Assembly: GCA_009829735.1 (NCBI GenBank)
Contig: CM020619.1
Location: 31,723,547-31,787,546 of the forward strand
Direction: 5' to 3'
DNA: 64,000 nt
From: Pyropia yezoensis
Lineage: Eukaryota > Rhodophyta > Bangiophyceae > Bangiales > Bangiaceae
The notes beneath the pieces were generated by a model, which was not told where the DNA came from, made no database searches, and saw nothing but the letters and a program-made list of their open reading frames with translations. How positions within the stretch are numbered: position 1 is the first letter of the stretch; each line of letters begins with the position of its first letter. Shown in pieces: positions 40,001 through 49,524 of this stretch. Made by a program: the position numbers and the translations under genes.

Positions 40001-42107
40001 CATAGAGAGCGTACGAATGCGCCGTGGGTGCCTGGACCGAGACAGGGCGGCCGCGAGGACCGCGATCACCACCGTCCTTCCAGACCATCTCATCGGCGAC
40101 TGTGGAGATTGTCAAACTGGCCTTGGAGGTCACCAGCCGCAGCACGTGGCGCCGCCACTCGGCCGCCGATCCGGTCGCGTCCTCCGCGTCCTCCCTATAA
40201 TCCAGGAGACTGGAAGAGGCCGTGTTCCATGACGACGGTGAGGTCAACAGGGCGCAAACGCCCATTGCTTGCGTTGTCTCACGCGTCCTGACATTTCCGG
40301 GAGGGTGCCGACGTCTGTCAGTTCGCGTGGTGTGCTCGACCGTCCTCCGTCTGCTGCCCCGGGCTGCACACCAGGCACTGGCACGGTACCACCGCGCACT
40401 GGGTGCGCCATCGAACCATGTGTAAGGTCAACACCCCGTACATTGAAGGCTTGCGCCGACGCTGACTCTGGAGGTAGAGCCACAAGCCCCGCGTCCTCGT
40501 CGTCATCAATAATCACAATGGGGTCTTGCATTGTACCTGACCCGCTTGTCCGCGCACTTTCAGGCTCGCGCGTGTGCGCATGCACATGCCGCGCGGCATC
40601 GGTGCCGCTGCCGGCGCGATGACGAACGCCTTGACCCCCATCGAGGTTGCCTACAATCTCATGGACGGTGGAGCGCAGTTCTCGCAAGTCCCGACGGACC
40701 TTGTCGTGAAACAGGGTGCGCTGCACGTTGTTCAGCACATTCAACAGCGCCGCGCTACCGACCAGCAGCTGCCCACGTTCGTGCGCCTGTAGCAGGCGGC
40801 TGGTAGTGCTGGCCGTCGTAGTTCTTGACACTGACATTGTCGTTGGTACGCCACGCTGGCCGCGTCGCCCGACCGCGGTCCAGGTTCCCTGGTAAGAAAA
40901 GCATCTCGCACATCGACGGACGAGCAACCATGGCAAGTGCACGGGCAGCCGGACCATGGCGTTCTTGTTCCGTTGCACCGTGCAGGGATGTCGACATGGC
41001 CTGGGACATCTGACGCCAAACGCCCGTGCACAACTTGACGAGATAATTTGGTAGATGAGACTCGCCGACGGAGGCGCCCGCCAGAGCGAGGTGGACCACT
41101 CTCGATAAGTCTTCGGTCGCAACAGCAGCCAGAGCGTCCGTCGCCGCCGCCGACGACCACCAGCCCGAGCACCATGCCAAGGACAGAAAGCGGGGGGTAT
41201 GACCCGCACCTACGTAGTCCTCAACAAGCGTCCCATTTCTCAAGCCGGACAAGAGGAGGAGACACACAGCCTTCACAAGAGACTCGCCCACAAAACCGGG
41301 CGCGGTCGTTAGGGGCTGGCCCGCCTGGTCACCCGCACCGCTCGCACGGGGCAGCAGCGGGACGTCGGGCTGGTCCACGCGCCGCCCACGGGCCCCAGTC
41401 GGTAGCCCGCTCGTGGTGATGGTGGTGGTGGTGGTGGTGGCACAGACAGCCAACACCGACAGTTGCGCCCTCATAACCCAGGCGTCCGGGTGGGTGACAG
41501 GCAGGACCATGGCGAACAGCAGCGGGGCGACAACATTGGCCGGCAGGGTCAGGACGGGCGCACCCCCGGCGCTGCGCAGGACCGTGCACAGGGCACGCGA
41601 AAAGATGCTCATCACATCTGGCCGATCAGCAACCGGCCACACAAGAGCGCGCACCTTTTGAACCGTTGCTGACGCCACGACCGGGTCGACTGGGAGGTCC
41701 TTGTGCGGTGCGATTAGGCGCACAGCCACCGCTGTGGCCTGCTCAACGGCCCCCAGCAACGAGGCTCTGGGGGGGCTTGCCCCCCCCCAAAGAAGCGTCC
41801 GACACGTATCGGCAACGAGCGAGTCCAGCAGCTGTGCGTCGGCCTCACGGGTACTGTTTGCAGCGGAAAGAGAAGCTTCGCCGGTTGCTGCCGCTGCTTC
41901 TGCTACAGGTACAGCGACTGGTGCTGTTGCCACCATACGACCGGGAACCTTCCTGCGGGTGGCGGACGGCGCTCCGAGGATGGCTGGCACGGGTGGGGCG
42001 TCGGCACCCGTAGTGCCCCCAGCGCTCACAGTTGTTGGGGTGGAGGTGGTACGACGGACACTGTCCTGGGAGCCCGCGTCCTCGTTGTCGTCCTGGAACT
42101 CCATCAA
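37058..42107 (-). pseudogene. Sen1/UPF1-like superfamily 1 helicase, decayed
   Basis: Helicase motifs appear in the right order on the minus strand but in different frames. The Q motif LDES is followed by TAG (38644-38642) where the invariant Gln belongs. Motif I GPPGTGKT is at 38575-38552, Ia LLLVSRTTAACDQ near 38475, and II is VIIVEEAAS near 37960 instead of DEAxQ. Motif III GDPAQLPPSS is near 37850, the motif IV region QHRTRPIFW near 37720, V ATVDGSRGASVD near 37290 and VI RRMNVMLSRAEAHL near 37170. A long helical N-terminal part (42107-40755, then 40800-40244) and a beta-rich segment (40265-39408) precede the core. Further stops at 38527-38525 (TAG) and 37733-37731 (TAA) plus several frame changes argue for a pseudogene, though some changes could be introns. 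Family members unwind RNA or RNA-DNA hybrids. Confidence 0.72.
38710..39407. other. Unassigned stretch inside the helicase remnant
   Basis: About 700 bases between the beta-rich segment and the Q motif have no helicase similarity and lower GC around 38900-39040. It could be an intron or an insertion. A minus-strand open frame here has no recognisable composition or motif and is not called. Confidence 0.4.
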
Positions 42108-42249
42108 GGATCCAGGTGTGCAGGTTCCAGGCGCACAGTGTCACACGGGCCGCCCCGCACCCCCGGCCCTACCAACAATAAAGACGACGACCATGATGCG
42201 TGCACAGGGGGCACACAGGCCCCCCAGAAAAGGGAAAAAAACAGTGGAA

Positions 42250-43066
42250 TGAGGGGATAAGGAGTGGGCAAGCGCTGTGGGCTGGCGCGAAGAGGCAGAC
42301 CAGGGGCAACCGGTCCCCGCACAGGGCTTCACCAGTTCACGGCCACCTCTCGCCTGCCTCTCTCCGCGCACGAACCGCCCTATACCCACCTTTCCACCCT
42401 CCCCCACCACCTCCTCAACACCCCTCCCCTCCCCACCACCTCCCTCCCCCACTCTTCCTACCTTGGCCGGGACGAGGGAACAGGGGCGGGTGCGTGCACG
42501 AGGAAGGCGGGTGGCGAGCTTCACCGGCCTGGCAAAGGGGGGGGGGGGGACGGCCCGGAGGGGGAAAAGGCGGAGGAGCCGGGTGGGAGAGAGGGGAAAG
42601 AGTTAACAATCGCGGTGGGCGAGCGGGAAGAGACAGACGAGGGGCAACCGGTCCCCGCGCAGAGCGTCGCCACTTGACGGCCACCTCTAGCCTGCCTGTC
42701 CCCGCGCACGCACCGCCCTATATCCACCTTCGCACCCTCTTCCACCACCTCCTCGACCCTCCCCCCCCCTCCGCCTTCTTCCTTTCCCGCTCTGCCTACC
42801 TTTGCCGGGACAGGGCAACAGGGGCGGGCGCGTGCACGGAAAAGGCGGGTGGCGCGCTTCACCGGCCGGGAAAAGGGGGAGGGGGGGACGGCCTGCAGGG
42901 AGAGGAGGCGGAGGAGCCGGGTGGGAGAGAGGGGAAAGAGTTAGTAAGCGCGGTGGGCGAGCGAGAAGAGGCAGACGAGGGGCAACCGGTCCCTGCACAG
43001 GGCGTCACCAGTTGACGGCCACCACTAGCATTCCTCTCGACATGCCCGCACCGCCCTATACCCAGC
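42250..43066. repeat. Tandem repeat of about 338 bp, 2.3 copies
   Basis: The segment GAAGAGGCAGAC...GGGGCAACCGGTCCC recurs at about 42289, 42628 and 42965. Each unit contains a C/T-rich stretch followed by a poly-G run, then a GGGAGAGAGGGGAAAGAGTTA segment (clear in the second and third junctions). It lies upstream of the helicase start. It is probably noncoding; the open frames through it are compositional. Confidence 0.75.
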
Positions 43067-43429
43067 GGTAGCAGCATGAGTGCAAGTAAAAAGCGCGCAG
43101 GGCAGAAGCGCGCCAAGGGTCGATTGTCGGTAATGGAAATGGTGCGACGAGTCATCGAGAGATGTCCTTCTTTCCCTGGAAAGATTGCGTTGCAATGAAA
43201 TTTCGTGAACGCCGTTCGGCCCATTCACTGTCAGCAGACATCAGCGAGGGAGTCGGTCTGACTGTCAGACACTCGGCCAGCGAAGCGGCAGCAAGGCGAT
43301 CTGAGCACGCTCGTCTCCGGCGGGTCGCGGGCGCCGTGACCACCCGAATGACCCTGTGGAAGGCGGCTGCAGCGCAAGCAAGGCGCAAGGATGATGATAC
43401 GAACCAGCCACTGGGCCCTTTGAGTAGGT

Positions 43430-43700
43430 GGGTCCCACGCGAGGGAGCCACAACCCCCCTGCGGCCGTGGGGGGGGGGGGTGGGGGGCTAGTCACGGCCG
43501 CATGTGAGAACCGTCCCCTACCCTCTCCCCTCCAGAGCCAGCGGACGACCCGGGCCTCCCCCCGCGGGCCGCGGGGGCGGGGGCCTGCTCACCCGCGCGT
43601 GGCACCCGCACCCTTCCTCCAGGCGAGCTACTTGGCCACCCCGCACGGCCGTGGGCGGGGGGGGGGGGGGCGCTAGTCACCCCCGTGAGGTAGACTCGTC
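43430..43700. repeat. Duplicated GC-rich segment with poly-G runs
   Basis: Two copies of GGCCGTGGG, a run of ten or more G, then CTAGTCAC occur near 43460 and 43645, about 185 bases apart. Strand-asymmetric G runs could form quadruplexes. No gene is supported. The preceding stretch 43067-43429 shows nothing recognisable. Confidence 0.55.
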
Positions 43701-43719
43701 CCCAGCGGGGGCCCGGGGA

Positions 43720-44010
43720 CGCGGGGACGGAGAAACATCTTGGGCAGTGGGTCTTCAGAGAGGTCGCGAACAGGTCGACCGTGTTGGGGCCGCAGCGCGC
43801 TAGGAGGCGGGAGAAGACGGAGGTTGACACGCGCCAGTTGGTCCGGTCGCGGTCCCTCCTGAGCTTGTCCGCCCACCAGTTGGAGAGGAGGGCCAGCCAG
43901 CTCGCGCGGAGAGTAAGGCCCAACGCGCGACAGAGCGCGTGGAACCGGCGTAGGGCGGCAAAGGAGTTGATGAAGTACATCGCGACCTTGTCGACGTCTT
44001 GTGGACTGTC
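43720..44010 (-). pseudogene. Fragment like the RT/RNase H end of a DIRS-type retroelement
   Basis: The minus strand reads MYFINSFAALRR, then LGLTLRASWL, SNWWADKLRRD, NWRVSTSVF and GPNTVDLFATSL. The series (ADxLSR, DW, VF, GP-TVD-FAT) is characteristic of the C-terminal RNase H region of DIRS/Ngaro-like elements that carry tyrosine recombinases. It is a short fragment bounded by poly-G DNA on one side and, about 440 bases away, by the C2 LTR. The stretch 44011-44445 has an open frame without recognisable motifs. Confidence 0.5.
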
Positions 44011-44445
44011 TGCACCGTAGTCTTAGTTGAAGCCGTCGCCGGCTGGGACGTAGTCGGAGCCGCCGCCGTTGTCTTTTTCGTCGTCGTCCTCGTCGTCAAA
44101 AAACGACGGGACGGGCGTCGCGCGGAGGGTTCCGTAGGCGGGGGCGTTCGCCGCCGTCTCCGTCACCCGGTGGCGGGCGAGGGGAGGGAGGGGGGGGTGG
44201 GGGTCGGTCGGCGCCGCCACCACCGTTGTTGCCACTGCCGCCTCCGCCCCCTCCAACGTCGCCACCGTCGCCACCGCCAGCTTCGGAGGCGATGGGGAGG
44301 ATCTCGTTTGTTTCTTCAGCTGCCACCAGAACGCCAGAAAATCCTCCCGCAACCTGCTGCGACCCCGAAACCAGGGCCAAGGCGACCAGGGGGCCAGCCA
44401 GCGATCAAGAAACAACGCTCCACACAGCGCAAAGTTTACCGATGC

Positions 44446-45019
44446 TGTGGTATAAAACTCGATCCTCTCAGACACGTGCCAATATCTCTCGGGGGAAAGG
44501 GACAGGTAACACAGAAAGGGGAACTACGAGAATGCTATGCCTGTTGCCTCACGTGCCTGCTCGCAGGGCGAACAGATACGCACGGTAGTGCACACGGGGA
44601 AGAGGAAAGCAAACGCGCAGTTGTCTTTTTCCTGAGGGCGCGGGCCAAGGGCGCCTCGCTGTCCCTCTTAACGTGCATCTGGGGGAGCCTCGGCACGTTG
44701 GCCAGGTAGCCCCCCCCCCATAACTCCGAGTGGCCCCGACCCGAGTCTAACCTCGTCAGGTGGGGGGCCACTATCACTACCAATTCTATTCCCACTCACT
44801 AATCTCACACTCAGATTCTCTCAAATCAAGTCTCTCACAAGTATGCAAAAACCGATCGGAAATCCCTCTCTCACGTGTGGATAGCGTAGTCCACCGCATC
44901 CCAGTGCCGGGCACGGGCCACGGCCGCCAACCATCACCACACGGCGGGCGTGTTCTGGCACCTGGTGCCCTCTGGTTGCAGTCCCGGGTCGGCGCCAAGT
45001 CGGGGCCAGGGATGCTACA
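44446..45019 (-). repeat. 3' LTR of C2 (574 bp)
   Basis: It reads TGTGGTATAAAACTCG to GGGATGCTACA on the plus strand. GATGC precedes it at 44441-44445 and would be one target-duplication copy. Confidence 0.92.
44451..44457 (+). promoter_or_regulatory. Antisense TATA-like motif in C2 LTR
   Basis: TATAAAA lies five bases inside the LTR and reads on the plus strand, opposite to gag-pol and toward the antisense ORF starting at 45210. C3 has the same motif at 29150-29156. The strand reading of gag-pol shows no comparable TATA box. Confidence 0.5.
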
Positions 45020-45036
45020 TAGCTCCCTCCCTAGTC
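45020..45036 (-). other. Polypurine tract of C2
   Basis: The plus strand reads TAGCTCCCTCCCTAGTC, the complement of the tract in C1. Confidence 0.8.
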
Positions 45037-45209
45037 CGGCACGTCCTCGGGCCGAACCAGGTGCCACCGTGCACAGCCTCGAGCACGTCCACACCGGTGC
45101 CGAGGTCGAGCGTCTTCATCCCGGTTACGATCAACTGCTCCGATTCTGCCCCCCCCCCCTTTCTCCTTCATCTTGGCCCTCTTGTTCCCCCCCCCGGATT
45201 CTGGACGTC

Positions 45210-47582
45210 ATGTCCAGTTCCGAGATCCAAGCTGGGCCCGTGGTTCCGGCGGCGAGTGTTGGGGAGGAGAACTCGGGTCGTCGCGCCCCTCTTTTGCCTC
45301 CGGTTCCTCGGGCGTCGATGCCGGCGCCGGTCGCCACGGCGGGGACGGATCGGGTTCCCCCGGCTTCCGCGTTGCACCCGGTCGAGACCCCCCCGGTGGG
45401 TCTCCCGGAGATGCTTCTTGGGCAGGATCCTCTGGCGGGCCGGCGCTACTCCACGGTGGTCGGCAACGCCGGCGCGGCCCAGTGCCAACAGGACTGCTTG
45501 AACATCTGGCGCAAGGAACTCCAGCGCGGGGTCTTGACTGAAATGGACAAGACTCGCCTTCATGCGGCGGACCAGATGCGCCTGGCACAAGACCGCTCCC
45601 AGAGCTTCTCAGGTTCCTTTTGGGTTGCTCTCCTGGAGGATCTCCCCTTCGCGCTGGTGCTGGACCTACCCTTGACCGAGCGCCGCATGTCCGCGTCCGT
45701 TCTCCGGTGGCCAGAGGAGGAAGGGTACGTCCACCGGGCGCTCAAGGTCTGGGACGAGGCACTCAAGGGGTCGGGGAGCCTGAGCTGCGACCCCCACCCG
45801 AGCATGGTCGCTCTGGAGCCGCCTTTCCTGACCCGGAAGTACTCCAAGTTGTCGCCGGCGCGGGAGCAAGGTGAGCGACGCGGCCGCCAGCGTGACTTCA
45901 TCGTGAGCTGCAATCATCAGGAGTTCTGGAAGCTGGACAAGGCCAACCGGGCGGCGTACTACCCCAAGGTCATCCCGCAGCAGCAGGAAGTCGAGATTCC
46001 AGTTGGGTTTGCCCCATCCAGCATCCCCTTCACCTGGTACTTCTTGGACGCCTTGACCCAGGCGTCAATCAGGGCTTCTTCCACTCGATCCCGTACATGA
46101 TGTGGACCTCGGAGTTGACGGTCTTGGCGGCCAACCACTGGCTCCACGAGGTCTTAGTGTCCAACCGGCTTTGGCTCCTCCCCGACCTCCTGATGGTCTG
46201 GATTGTTGACAAGTTGACCGTCGACTTCCTGTGTAGCCAGGACGAGGAGTTCAAGGAGCTCTTCCAGGCGATGATCGACTGCCGGCGTCGTCTGCCGGTG
46301 CAGGACCGGAGCTTCTTGAACGCGATCGCCGACCAGAACAGCCCGCGTCTGGATGGCTCCGGTTGGGTGCAGGTGGTGTACCAGTCTTCTCCGGCCAAGG
46401 TGCAGCTGGCGACGCCGCTTCCGGCGTGGCCGCAGCTAGGCGTCTTTCCTGCTCCGGTCGCCCTTGATCTCCTGCCAACTGGACCGCCGGTGCAAGAGTC
46501 GGGATGGGCCGCGGCGGTCGGTCAGGCGTCTGCGGCGGCTCCGCTTGCTCCTGTTGCACCTGTCGCCCCGGTGGCTTCGCCTGGACCGTCGCCGGCGCGT
46601 TTGCGTTCTGCTCCGTCTGTACCGGTGCTTCAAGCTCCTCCGGCACCGCGCTAGTCTGCCGCGAGTCTGGGCGTGGCCGTGCGGTCGCCGACCACTCCGG
46701 CCGTTCTTCCTCGGGCACCTTCTTCAAACGTCGGCGGCCCTGTGCCTCCTCTTGAGTTGGGGACTCCGGTTTCTGCGGCTGCTAGAGTGTGCTTTTGTCG
46801 CTTCTTCTGTTGCACCTGTCGCCCCGGTGGCTTCGCCTGGACCGTCGCCGGCGCGTTTGCGTTCTGCTCCGTCTGTGCCGGTGCTTCAAGCTCCTCCGGC
46901 ACCGCGCTTGTCTGCCGCGAGTCTGGGCGTGGCCGTGCGGTCGCCGACTACTCCGGCCGTTCTTCGTCGGGCACCTTCTTCAAACGTCGGCGGCCCTGTG
47001 CCTCCTCTTGAGTTGGGGACTGCGGTTTCTGGGGCTGTTGTGGACCGTCCGGTAATGGCAACTTCGGGACGGTTCGAAATCCCGGCGCCGACTCTGCGCC
47101 TTACCCGCTTCCGGGTGCCTGACTGGTACCTGAACCAAGGTGGCCCGACATGCGACCAGTACGACGTCGGTATGATTGAAGACCAGCTGGGTCGTCTCCC
47201 GGTGCAGGTTGAAGGCGTCGGGTCTTCCCTGGTGCTGGGTACTTACGCCAGCCTCTTGAACAACGTGGTTGACCGGGTGTTTCCTTGCGCGGACAGCGGC
47301 CAGATGTTGGACAGCCCGGTGGTTGGCGAACTCCTGGCGGCTTTAACGCGGCATGGCTTGGCCCAACAGTGGTCAGAGACCTTCACTGGCTTCCAGGGGC
47401 GCCGACAGGCATATCTGGATGAGCGGAAGCGCCCGGCAACTACCGGTACTACTCCAATGGCGTCATACCTGGAAGCGCCGCGCCCACCGCACTACGTCAT
47501 CCCGCCTTCCTCCGGTTCCCTTCGTGCCGCGGAGGCGGCGCTGGAGGACGCTCCCGCGGGGCTGCGTCGTCGCCGGAAGTAG
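45210..47582 (+). pseudogene. C2 antisense ORF, frameshifted and internally duplicated
   Basis: This is the same protein as the C1 antisense ORF, from MSSSEIQAG to RRRK. It has CAG where C1 has the TAG stop (WVQVVYQ). It is broken by a one-base loss near 46070 (ASIKGFF becomes ASIRAS), a TAG at 46652-46654 and a 256-base tandem duplication that shifts the frame. The conserved motifs AAYYPK, WYFLDAL, HEV, LWLLPDLL and DKLTVDFLCSQ are all present. It ends 145 bases from the pol stop. Comparing the two copies shows that the protein was intact in their common ancestor. Confidence 0.78.
46551..47044. repeat. Tandem duplication in C2 antisense ORF (offset 256 bp)
   Basis: The segment beginning CTGTTGCACCTGTCGCCCC is present at 46551 and again at 46807, covering the Pro-rich linker. 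About 238 bases are duplicated with 18 bases of other sequence between. C1 has one copy. Confidence 0.85.
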
Positions 47583-47727
47583 TACTTGGAGGCAAGGAGG
47601 GTGAGAGTCTTGGGATAAGCGAGGAGGGAAGAGGCGGAGAGAAGCGTTGCTCGAGCGGGTGCTTGTTTTTCTTGATAGTTCCATGCTTGCCTTGCGTGTT
47701 TTACTTGATACACCCGTTCCCTTCTTC

Positions 47728-48576
47728 TCACTCCTCTTGTTCCGCGTCCGTTGCGGGTGAGCTCGGCTCGTCCCGTGGGTCTTGATCAGCCCCTTCCTCC
47801 TGGTCCTCCTCCGAGTCCGATTCCAGGATCTTGCCGGCTCTGGCCACCGGAGTGCCCTCAATCCCGTTCCGTCGCGTGTAGGCGCAGACGTCCGCGATGG
47901 GTAACCGGTTTGCGCCCGTCCCTCCAGGCATGGTCGACAAACTTGACGTAGACATATTCCCGGCCCTCTTCTTGGGATAGCCAGGATACTGCGGCCCGCT
48001 TGCGCCGGGTCAAGTCCCGGTTGCTTGGCGGTGGAGCTCGGGTGACATGGTCGCTGCTCACCCGGTACGGGGAGCCATCCACGTCTAGAAGGAAGGTCCA
48101 GCCATCCGTATTCAGGATCTCATAAGGTCCATCCGTCTTAGAGTCCAGCTTCCCCCGGGTCTTGCTATGGTTGTCCACAAAAACCCAGTCGCCACCACCC
48201 AGTTCCTTGTTCTTTTCCCGGACTCCATTGTCGTAGTCCCGCTTGTATCGCTCCTGAGTCTTTGATATTGACTCCTTGACTCTTGGGAGCAGGAGCTTCA
48301 GTTGTTCCAGGAACTCATCCTTTGCCTTGGGACCTGACTTCAGTGCAGGCTGGAGACCGCCTGGTATTCTTTCCAGGGCGAAGTTGGTCAGCCGCCTTGG
48401 GGTGACAAAGTCGAGTGGAGCGACCTCCGTTGTCCGGTGAACTCGGGAGTTGCAGGCTAGCGTGAGGACAGCCAGGAGCTCGTCCCAGTCTTCTTGATGC
48501 TCCTCCACGTAGTGCCGTAGCATGTCCACCAAAGTCCGATTGAATCGTTCCACCTCGCCGTTCGTTTGCGGGTGGT
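47728..48576 (-). pseudogene. pol: C2 pol, C-terminal part (integrase end)
   Basis: It begins at the A2 insertion within the integrase and carries NGEVERFNRT (catalytic Glu) and the integrase C-terminal domain. The chromodomain is damaged: FVDHAWRDG runs directly into the tail NRLPIADVC, losing the RVRWFGFNPADDTWEPS core seen in C1, with a frame change at about 47940. Confidence 0.88.
48572..48576. repeat. Target site duplication of A2, left copy
   Basis: GTGGT abuts the LTR here and at 59452-59456. Confidence 0.93.
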
Positions 48577-48938
48577 TGTAGCACAATAGGTATCCGTCGC
48601 ACGTCCGCTCTTAGGGAACACTCACCAAGGGGGATCGGCACCAACGTCACCGGGAGGCCAAGGTTGCTGTCCTTGGAGCGCAAGCCACGGGACCAAGATG
48701 GGAGCCCAAATGGGAGGGGTTTGTTCTTCTACCTTGGCCGGCGATGGATTCACCACCGGCCCCCTCGTTATAAACCCTCGGAGACACTACTAACTACCCT
48801 CCACCCCAAGATGCAAGTCCCTCTGGTCATACGTAACTTATAGATACCGTGACCAGTACGGACTCTCAAATTGAAAGCCAAGGATTAGAAGTAGCCCCCT
48901 AACATTAGGGTCACAATACGGCCAACCATATTGCTACA
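48577..48938 (-). repeat. 3' LTR of A2 (362 bp)
   Basis: It reads TGTAGCACAATAGG to CATATTGCTACA on the plus strand. The polypurine tract complement CATCCCCCCCTTA follows at 48939-48951. Confidence 0.95.
48768..48774 (+). promoter_or_regulatory. TATA-like motif reading toward the antisense ORF
   Basis: TTATAAA on the plus strand, in CGTTATAAACCC, lies about 750 bases before the antisense ATG at 49525. The other strand reads TTTATAA, so it could serve either direction. Confidence 0.4.
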
Positions 48939-49524
48939 CATCCCCCCCTTAGATTCGGCCCGTCCTCGGGTCGAGTTGCATTCGGGTTACCGAATGTAAG
49001 TGGGTCGCGTGACCGTTCACCAGTCGGGTGGGGCTTTGCGCCCTGTCGCGACAGACACCCCTTTTCGAGGTTGTCTGAGGGGGGTGCCCCCCTTTGTGTG
49101 GTACACACACGATCCGTTTTCCGGACCGTTAAATTCCCGATGCGGGTTTCTGTTCACGACCCCCCTTTCCGAGGGGTGGTGCAAGCGGATCCGCCACCAG
49201 GTGTCTGGTGGTAGGGGAGCCCCTCTCGTGTTACCGAGTGAATGGGGGCGGCCGCTCTTGCTTTTCGCGGGGGCGGTTTCGGGGTGAGCCCCTCTTGGTT
49301 GCCTCGTACGGGGGTGTGGCCCCGGCCCGCCCAGGTGCCTGGGTGGAGCGCGTTCGTAGCCCCGTGGGGCGCGGGTCGACCCGCGTGCCTGCGGCGCTTC
49401 GTGTGGCCGTTTGTGGTCATAAGCGCGGGTGCCCGCGCTTCCCTGGCTCGTCCCGGTTGTCCCACCGTACCGGGTCGTAGCTGTCGACGGCTTGTGGGCG
49501 CGGGGGAGTCTGCCACCCGTTATC

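Noticed and set aside
42141-43015. Several long Pro/Gly/Arg-rich open frames
   Set aside because: They follow the period of the 338-bp repeat and arise from GC-rich composition on both strands.
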